10,478 nucleotides of DNA from Planctomycetota bacterium. Lineage in GTDB: Bacteria > Planctomycetota > UBA1135 > UBA2386. Shown piece by piece: positions 6,005 to 10,478 of the stretch. The stretch spans positions 1 to 10,478 of the forward strand of contig JAEYTU010000604.1 of NCBI GenBank assembly GCA_023433825.1, given 5' to 3'. The notes under the pieces are model-generated. The model did no database searches. It worked only from the letters and a program-made list of their open reading frames with translations, and was not told where the DNA came from. Positions within the stretch are counted from its first letter, which is position 1. The number at the start of each line of letters is the position of its first letter. The translations under genes were made by a program, and so were the position numbers.

Positions 6005-8610
6005 GCGACACGAAGTCCGGCCAACGTGTTCTTCACGGTCACGTTCGCCGCGCCGCGATACGACGAACGCGCGCGACGCGCGGCGTCGGCGTAGCTGCCG
6101 CCGCGCAGCACGGCGTTGATGTCGCCGAGGCCCGCCACCGGGCGCGGCATCTCGCGCAGACCGTCGCCGGCCCGCGGCCGAACGGTCGACGACGCCATGT
6201 CGCGGCACCACTCGGACAGATTGCCGTGCACGTCGTGCAGCCCCCACGCGTTCGGCCGGAACGCGTCGACCGGCGCCGTCACGAGGTACGCATCGCCCAA
6301 CTCCATGCTGACCGGGATCCCCTGCTTCGCGAGCGCACTCGCCTCGCGCCCGGCGAGATTCGCGAACCCCTGCAGCGACTCGACCTCGCGCCCGGTGTGC
6401 CACGGCGTGTCGCTCCCCGCCCGGCACGCGTGCTCCCACTGCACATCCGTCGGCAGCGCGAGCCCGAGCCGCTCCATCGCCCGCGCGGCATCGACCCACG
6501 AAAGCCCCTCGACCGGGTGCAGCGCATCGATCCGCAGATCCCCTGCCGCCTCGCCGATCGCGTAGTGACTCGGATCGACACCGAACGCGCGCATCCACTG
6601 CGCCCGCGTCATCTCGTGCTTGCCGACGAAGTACGGCACCAGCGCGACCTCGACGACCTCGCCCTGACCGGCCGTCAACTCACGCTCGAAGTTCGCGCCG
6701 CCCGCGTCGCGACTCTGCGCGCCGATCCGGGTGACCCCGCCCGGCATCGCCGCCGACCCGGGCACCAGCACGAGCACCATCCCGTGCGACACATCGACTC
6801 GCCACGTCCCGTCGTCCGAACGCACCGGCGCCGCACCGGTCTGCACGACGACGAACTCCTCCAACCCCGAACGCGGATCCGCGCCGATCGGCAGCAGCCC
6901 TTCGATCGGCGTCAACCGATGCCCGCCGAGCCGCGGATCCGCCGCGACGGCCGCCGCCGCGCGCGCCCACGCCTGCTGCGCCGCCGCACCGGTGACCGTC
7001 AGACCCCGCACCTCTCGCGCGAACGCCAATCGCCGCCGAACGTCCGCGACGAGTCCCATCTCCCCGTCCAACTCGCGCACCTCCGCCGCGAGGTCCGTCA
7101 ACGCCTGCCGCAGGAACGCCTCCGCGTCGCCGGCGTCCGCCAGCGCCTCGATCATCGCCGCGCGTTTCGCCCCGCCGTCCAGCAACGCCGCCGCGTCGCG
7201 CAACCACACTTCGTACGCCGCAACGGTCTCCGCGCGCGCCGGCCACAGCCGCTCGGCCGCGGCGCGCAACTCACGCATCCGCACGACGTCGGCGAGCGCG
7301 TCGAATCGCGCGAGTCGCTCACTCGCGACGCTCTCCGCGCGCGACGCGCTGCGCCACGCCGACGTCGCGACGACGAGGCCTACGATCAGCGCCACGACCG
7401 CGAGCGACGCCGCCGCGACGGCGACGCGATGACGTCGCGTGAACTTCCGCAGCTGGTACCACAGCCGCGGCGGACCCGCCGACACCGGCCGGTCCTCGAG
7501 GAACGCCGTCACGTCGGCCGCGAACGCCGCGACGCTCGCGTAGCGTCGGTCGCGCTCCTTCGCGAGCGCCTTCAGCACGATCCAGTCCAGATCCCCGCGC
7601 AGCCGTCGCGCCGTCGCCGCGTCGGTCGTTCGCGTGCTCGGCCGCGGCGCCTCCGCCGTACGGATCAGTGCGACGAGGTCCGAGATTCCCGCCGTGCGCC
7701 AGCGGTCGCGCGGCTGCGGAAGGTCGCCGACGAGCAACTCGTAGAGCACGACGCCGAGTGCATACACATCGGTCCGCAGGTCGACGTCCTCGCTGCCCTC
7801 GGCCTGCTCCGGGCTCATGTACTCCGGCGTCCCGAGCAACGTCCCGGCGCGCGTCGTCGCCCGCGAACGCGCGTCGACCTCCATCGCGCGTGCGATTCCG
7901 AAGTCGATGATCTTCGGCCACGGTTCCCCGTCGAGATCGGTGACGAGCACGTTCGACGGCTTCAGATCGCGATGAATGACGCCGCGCTGGTGCGCGTGCG
8001 TGACCCCGTCGCAGACCCGCACGAACAGCCGCAAGCGCTCGCGCAGCGACAAGCGGCGGTCGGCGCAATACGCGGTGATCGGCTTGCCCGGCACGTACTC
8101 GGTCACGAGGTACGGGCGGCCGTCGGCGGCGGCGCCGGCGTCGAGGACCTTCGCGATGCACGGGTGATCGAAGCGCGCCAGCGTCTCGCGCTCGGACTCG
8201 AATCGACGCAGCACGGCCGCGCTGTCCATGCCGGGGCGAATCAGCTTCAGCGCGACCTGTCGACGGATCGGTTCCGCCTGATCACACAGATGAACGACGC
8301 CGAAGCCGCCCTCGCCGAGCACGGTTCGCAGTCGATACGGGCCGATCCGCTCGGGCGACGGGGCGTCGGACAGACCGAGTCCGATCAACGCTGCTTCGGC
8401 GCCTGCGAGCCGTCGGCACAGCGCCATCAGCGCTGCGTGATGTGACGGTTCGGCGCGCAACAACGCGTCGAACGCGCGCCCGCGTTCGGACGCCGGCAGT
8501 TCGAGCAGGATCTCGTAGGCGCGTTCCTCGACGGCGTCGGGCAGCGGCGCGAGCGGTGCGGAGGGGCGCGTCGGCGGGTGGCGGGGCGTCGGTTCCGAGG
8601 CGTCGGACAT
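5998..8610 (-). CDS. Transmembrane Ser/Thr protein kinase fused to a SUMF1/FGE-like domain
   Basis: Protein of 870 residues. After a short N-terminal region (1-90) comes a Hanks-type kinase domain (about 92-370): Gly loop GEGGFGVV (99-106), catalytic Lys122 in VALK, HRDLKPSN with Asp215, DFG at 237-239, and GTPEYMSPE. All catalytic residues are present, so it should be an active kinase. One membrane helix follows (about 395-417), then a helical linker (420-600), then a SUMF1/FGE-sulfatase fold (about 606-870) with FVGKHEMTRAQW, LPTDVQWEHACRAG, GLHDVHGNLSEW and LRGGSY. The paired Cys of true formylglycine-generating enzymes after RGGS are Ala here, so this part is probably a binding or sensor module outside the cytoplasm. 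The ATG at 8610 is chosen because upstream in-frame codons run into the divergent gene; no strong Shine-Dalgarno is visible. Its substrates are unknown. The last codon and stop lie in repeat unit 4. Confidence 0.93.
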   Translation of the reverse strand: MSDASEPTPRHPPTRPSAPLAPLPDAVEERAYEILLELPASERGRAFDALLRAEPSHHAALMALCRRLAGAEAALIGLGLSDAPSPERIGPYRLRTVLGEGGFGVVHLCDQAEPIRRQVALKLIRPGMDSAAVLRRFESERETLARFDHPCIAKVLDAGAAADGRPYLVTEYVPGKPITAYCADRRLSLRERLRLFVRVCDGVTHAHQRGVIHRDLKPSNVLVTDLDGEPWPKIIDFGIARAMEVDARSRATTRAGTLLGTPEYMSPEQAEGSEDVDLRTDVYALGVVLYELLVGDLPQPRDRWRTAGISDLVALIRTAEAPRPSTRTTDAATARRLRGDLDWIVLKALAKERDRRYASVAAFAADVTAFLEDRPVSAGPPRLWYQLRKFTRRHRVAVAAASLAVVALIVGLVVATSAWRSASRAESVASERLARFDALADVVRMRELRAAAERLWPARAETVAAYEVWLRDAAALLDGGAKRAAMIEALADAGDAEAFLRQALTDLAAEVRELDGEMGLVADVRRRLAFAREVRGLTVTGAAAQQAWARAAAAVAADPRLGGHRLTPIEGLLPIGADPRSGLEEFVVVQTGAAPVRSDDGTWRVDVSHGMVLVLVPGSAAMPGGVTRIGAQSRDAGGANFERELTAGQGEVVEVALVPYFVGKHEMTRAQWMRAFGVDPSHYAIGEAAGDLRIDALHPVEGLSWVDAARAMERLGLALPTDVQWEHACRAGSDTPWHTGREVESLQGFANLAGREASALAKQGIPVSMELGDAYLVTAPVDAFRPNAWGLHDVHGNLSEWCRDMASSTVRPRAGDGLREMPRPVAGLGDINAVLRGGSYADAARRARSSYRGAANVTVKNTLAGLRVAK

Positions 8611-8751
8611 CGGGCGCGAAGCTGACCGCGCGCGGTCGACGGACGCCACGGCACGTGCGCACCCCCGAGCGCCCTTCACTTCGCATGGGCGGTCGGCCGA
8701 AAGGGTCGCCGAACTACGGACCCGAAGCGGAACCACAGAGAGAGTCGATCG
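8611..8751. promoter_or_regulatory. Divergent intergenic region with palindromes
   Basis: A 141-bp gap between the outward-facing kinase gene (-) and the small secreted-protein gene (+), so it must hold at least their 5' signals. It contains a perfect 14-bp palindrome GACCGCGCGCGGTC (8624-8637), 13 nt from the kinase ATG, and the 8-bp palindrome GCACGTGC (8651-8658). A purine stretch (AGAGAGAG, about 8737-8744) ahead of the ATG at 8752 may act as a weak ribosome binding site. No convincing -35/-10 pair is readable. Palindromes of this length are not rare in DNA this rich in GC, so an operator role is only a guess. Confidence 0.4.
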
Positions 8752-9324
8752 ATGCGCCCATTCGCCGGAACCACTGCCCTCCTCGTCTGCACCCTCGCCA
8801 TGCCGTTGGCAGCGCAGATGCGGATCCCGACGCCGCTTCCTGCCGTGAAGCAGCCGACGGTCACGCGTGTCGTTCAGGTCGCGGCCGGGTCGCTCGCTGG
8901 GCGCGTCCTCGCGCATGGGACGCGGACGCCGGTCGAGGCTGCGGCACTGAAGCTCTCGACGAAGGACGGCAAGGAACTCGGCGCCTGGAAGACGCTCGCG
9001 GACGGCAAGTTCGCGACGCCGAAGCTCGCCGCCGGTGACTATCGACTGACGTTCGACGGTGGCGTCGCACTCGATCTCGCCGTGCGTGACGACGCGAAGA
9101 TCGCGAGCCTCGACATCGTGTTGCCGAAGCCTTCGTCCGAGCAGGTGAACGGCGCCCCGCCGCGCACTTCGCCGAGCGCGCCGGCCGGCGGCCTCAGCAC
9201 TGAGGCTTGGATCCTGATCGGTGCCGGTGCCGCCGTCGCCGTCGCGGTGCCGGTCGCGATCGCGGCCTCCGACGACGACGACGAACGCGTCGTCAGCCCG
9301 AGCGGCGTGCGCACGAAGCGCTGA
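8752..9324 (+). CDS. Small secreted / membrane-anchored protein with carboxypeptidase-regulatory-like fold
   Basis: Protein of 190 residues. Residues 1-21 look like a signal peptide (cleavage near LAA-Q). Residues about 45-115 read as a CarboxypepD_reg / transthyretin-like beta-sandwich: AGSLAGRVLAHGTRTPVEAA, DGKFATPKLAAGDYRLTFD and a closing SLDIVLP strand. A Pro/Ser/Ala-rich linker (about 122-147) leads to a hydrophobic helix (about 152-172), then an acidic run DDDDER and a short basic tail ending RTKR. The likely topology is a periplasmic or surface domain tethered by the C-terminal helix. It lies 72 bp upstream of, and in the same direction as, the polysaccharide export gene, so a structural or accessory part in exopolysaccharide secretion is possible; that is inference from position. 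I do not recognise a named family. The frame, signal peptide and start agree well with a real gene. Confidence 0.8.
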   Translation: MRPFAGTTALLVCTLAMPLAAQMRIPTPLPAVKQPTVTRVVQVAAGSLAGRVLAHGTRTPVEAAALKLSTKDGKELGAWKTLADGKFATPKLAAGDYRLTFDGGVALDLAVRDDAKIASLDIVLPKPSSEQVNGAPPRTSPSAPAGGLSTEAWILIGAGAAVAVAVPVAIAASDDDDERVVSPSGVRTKR

Positions 9325-9336
9325 GCGCCGTAGCGC

Positions 9337-9361
9337 GGGCTCGTTCGCGGCGAGCGAGCCC
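9337..9361 (+). terminator. Intergenic hairpin, possible terminator or attenuator
   Basis: An inverted repeat with 12-nt arms (9337-9348 and 9350-9361, GGGCTCG.../...CGAGCCC) and one G-U type mismatch, leaving a small loop once the inner pairs open. It starts 12 bp after the stop of the small secreted-protein gene and ends 35 bp before the exporter start. No T-tract follows, so it is not a classic intrinsic terminator; it could stabilise the upstream mRNA end or partly attenuate read-through. Confidence 0.45.
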
Positions 9362-9384
9362 GTCCGTCAGACCCCCGTCAGTGC

Positions 9385-9390
9385 AAAGGA
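9385..9390 (+). promoter_or_regulatory. Shine-Dalgarno for the exporter GTG start
   Basis: AAAGGA placed six bases before the GTG at 9397. It is the clearest ribosome binding site in the window and decides the start of the exporter, for which no ATG fits the signal peptide; the first in-frame ATG lies well inside the mature protein. Confidence 0.7.
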
Positions 9391-9396
9391 TCGATC

Positions 9397-10478
9397 GTGA
9401 CTCACCCTCCCGCATTCCAGGCTCCGCATTCGTCGCTGCGCGCGACGCTGGCCGCATTCGTCGCTGCCATCGCGGCGTCGGCGTGCGGGTCGGTCGACGC
9501 GATCAACGACCGCGCGGTCCTCGCACGCACCGAACGCGTCGAGCTCGCGCCGGACCCGACGAAGTGGATGCGGCCGACGCCGACCGAGTACCACATCGGC
9601 CCTCGTGACCTGCTCGAGATCGACGTCTTCGAACTCGAGGAGCCGGGCAAGAGCAAGCTGCTGCGCACACGTGTCAGTCAGGATGGACGCATCGTCCTGC
9701 CGCTGATCGGCGCCGTTCCGGCGGCCGGGCGCACCGTCGCCGAATTGCAGACCGACATCGAGACGCGCCTCGGCCAGGACTACCTCGTCCAACCGTCGGT
9801 CAGCCTGATCGTCGCCGAGTACCAGTCGCGCCGCGTGACCGTCCTCGGTGCCGTGCAGTCGCCGGGAACGTTCACGCTGAAGGAGAACACGACGACGCTC
9901 GTCGACGTCCTCGCGCTCGCCGGCGGGACGACCGACAAGGCCGGCTCGACCGTCTACCTGCTGCAGTCGACGCCGACGCGCGAGGCGGTCGACGTCGCCG
10001 TCGTCGGCGCGTCGGCGAACCGCGCCGAGCCGTTGGACGCCGCTGGTTCCGGGCCGCGGATCGTCAAGATCGACCTGATCGACCTCGTCGAACGCGGCGA
10101 CCTCAGCGCGAACCGAACGCTCGCCGACGGCGACGTCGTGCACGTTCCGCCGGCGCCGATGATCTTCGTGACCGGGAAGGTCCATCACGGCGGCGCGTTT
10201 CCGCTGCGCGGCGAGATCACGCTGCTGCAGGCGATCGCGCTCGCCGGCGGCTTGAAGGACGAAGCGTCGCCGGCCGCGACGCAGTTGATCCGCAAGACCG
10301 AGACCGGGCAGGTCATCCTGCCGATCGATCTGACGCAGGTCGAAGCGGGCTCCGACTCGGACCTCTTGCTGCGCCAGGACGACGTCCTCGTCGTCGTCGA
10401 GAGCGGCGGTGCGCAGTTCGCGCGCGGCTTCGGCTCGTTCCTGCGCGGTCTGTTCGACATCGGATACAGCGTGCGATG
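9397..10478 (+). CDS. Wza-type polysaccharide export lipoprotein (Poly_export + SLBB), 3' end cut by window
   Basis: 360 residues are visible, starting from GTG with a good Shine-Dalgarno. The N-terminus is a lipoprotein-like signal peptide (hydrophobic 16-29, ASAC lipobox, Cys30); the box has Ala rather than Leu at -3. A Poly_export domain follows (about 63-145: YHIGPRDLLEIDVFE, VSQDGRIVLPLIGAV, VQPSVSLIVAEYQSRRVTVL), then SLBB beta-grasp units (GAVQSPGTF... to LALAGG, about 151-177; VTGKVHHGGAFPL... to ALAGGLKDEA, about 258-290) and a C-terminal amphipathic stretch (about 340-360) like the membrane-spanning helix of Wza. Known role of the family: outer-membrane channel for capsule or exopolysaccharide, working with a Wzc-type tyrosine kinase/co-polymerase. 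The last two bases, TG, probably begin a TGA stop. An ATG at 10476-10478 would overlap it, suggesting the next gene, perhaps the Wzc partner, is translationally coupled. Confidence 0.92.
   Translation, partial: MTHPPAFQAPHSSLRATLAAFVAAIAASACGSVDAINDRAVLARTERVELAPDPTKWMRPTPTEYHIGPRDLLEIDVFELEEPGKSKLLRTRVSQDGRIVLPLIGAVPAAGRTVAELQTDIETRLGQDYLVQPSVSLIVAEYQSRRVTVLGAVQSPGTFTLKENTTTLVDVLALAGGTTDKAGSTVYLLQSTPTREAVDVAVVGASANRAEPLDAAGSGPRIVKIDLIDLVERGDLSANRTLADGDVVHVPPAPMIFVTGKVHHGGAFPLRGEITLLQAIALAGGLKDEASPAATQLIRKTETGQVILPIDLTQVEAGSDSDLLLRQDDVLVVVESGGAQFARGFGSFLRGLFDIGYSVR

Noticed and set aside
5998..6810. Active formylglycine-generating enzyme
   Set aside because: The Cys pair expected after RGGS is absent.
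5545..8445. 966-codon open frame on the plus strand opposite the kinase gene
   Set aside because: It is antisense to a clearly homologous kinase/SUMF1 gene, is Arg/His/Pro-rich without any domain, and is explained by the scarcity of stop codons in very GC-rich DNA.
8611..8916. Longer N-terminus of the kinase (102 extra codons)
   Set aside because: It would overlap the divergent secreted-protein gene, and the extra residues are low-complexity; the ATG at 8610 gives a normal start.
9190..9324. PEP-CTERM/LPXTG-like sorting signal in the small secreted protein
   Set aside because: There is no PEP or LPXTG motif before the helix, and the helix is followed by an acidic run and 17 or more residues rather than a short basic end.
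1..10478. tRNA, rRNA, riboswitch, integrase or insertion sequence genes
   Set aside because: No matching structures or reading frames were seen; nearly all of the window is occupied by the genes and repeats listed.

Overview
This is a very GC-rich window (about 70 % by eye) that is almost fully coding. It most likely comes from a Planctomycetota bacterium or a close relative. The main evidence is a long Ser/Thr protein kinase fused through one membrane helix to a sulfatase-modifying-factor (SUMF1/FGE-like) domain. Its kinase motifs (EYV.GKPIT.YC, HAHQRGVIHRDLKPSNVLV) are typical of the large planctomycete kinase families. A Gram-negative type envelope is implied by an outer-membrane barrel protein and a Wza-like exporter. 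The phylum is an inference; there is no rRNA or other taxonomic marker in the window.

Layout from left to right. (1) 2-1957 (+) is the C-terminal 651 residues of a TPR/helical-repeat protein whose start lies upstream of the window. (2) 1951-2035 is a pair of palindromic repeats between convergent genes. (3) 2029-5882 (-) is a tightly packed four-gene metal-uptake operon, transcribed right to left: outer-membrane barrel protein, periplasmic metal-binding protein, ABC ATPase, ABC-3 family permease. The junctions are 1 nt apart, a 4-nt ATGA overlap and a 1-nt TGATG overlap. (4) 5920-6004 is a second copy of the paired repeat. (5) 5998-8610 (-) is the kinase/SUMF1 fusion. (6) 8611-8751 is a divergent intergenic region. 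(7) 8752-9324 (+) is a small secreted or membrane-anchored protein with a carboxypeptidase-regulatory-like fold. (8) 9397 to the end (+) is a Wza-type polysaccharide export lipoprotein, which probably stops one base beyond the window and overlaps a next gene by ATGA.

Functionally there are two recognisable modules: a complete envelope-spanning Zn/Mn-type import route, and the start of an exopolysaccharide export locus. Between them lies a transmembrane kinase whose input domain looks like a catalytically dead FGE.

The most unusual structure is the 84-bp composite repeat at 1951-2034 and 5920-6003/6004. Each copy has two 37-39-bp palindromes with centres exactly 46 bp apart, separated by an 8-bp spacer whose sequence is not conserved. 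Three different genes end at exactly the same position of this repeat, taking their last codon (AAG, Lys) and TGA stop from it. No transposase, CRISPR array, tRNA or rRNA gene was seen.
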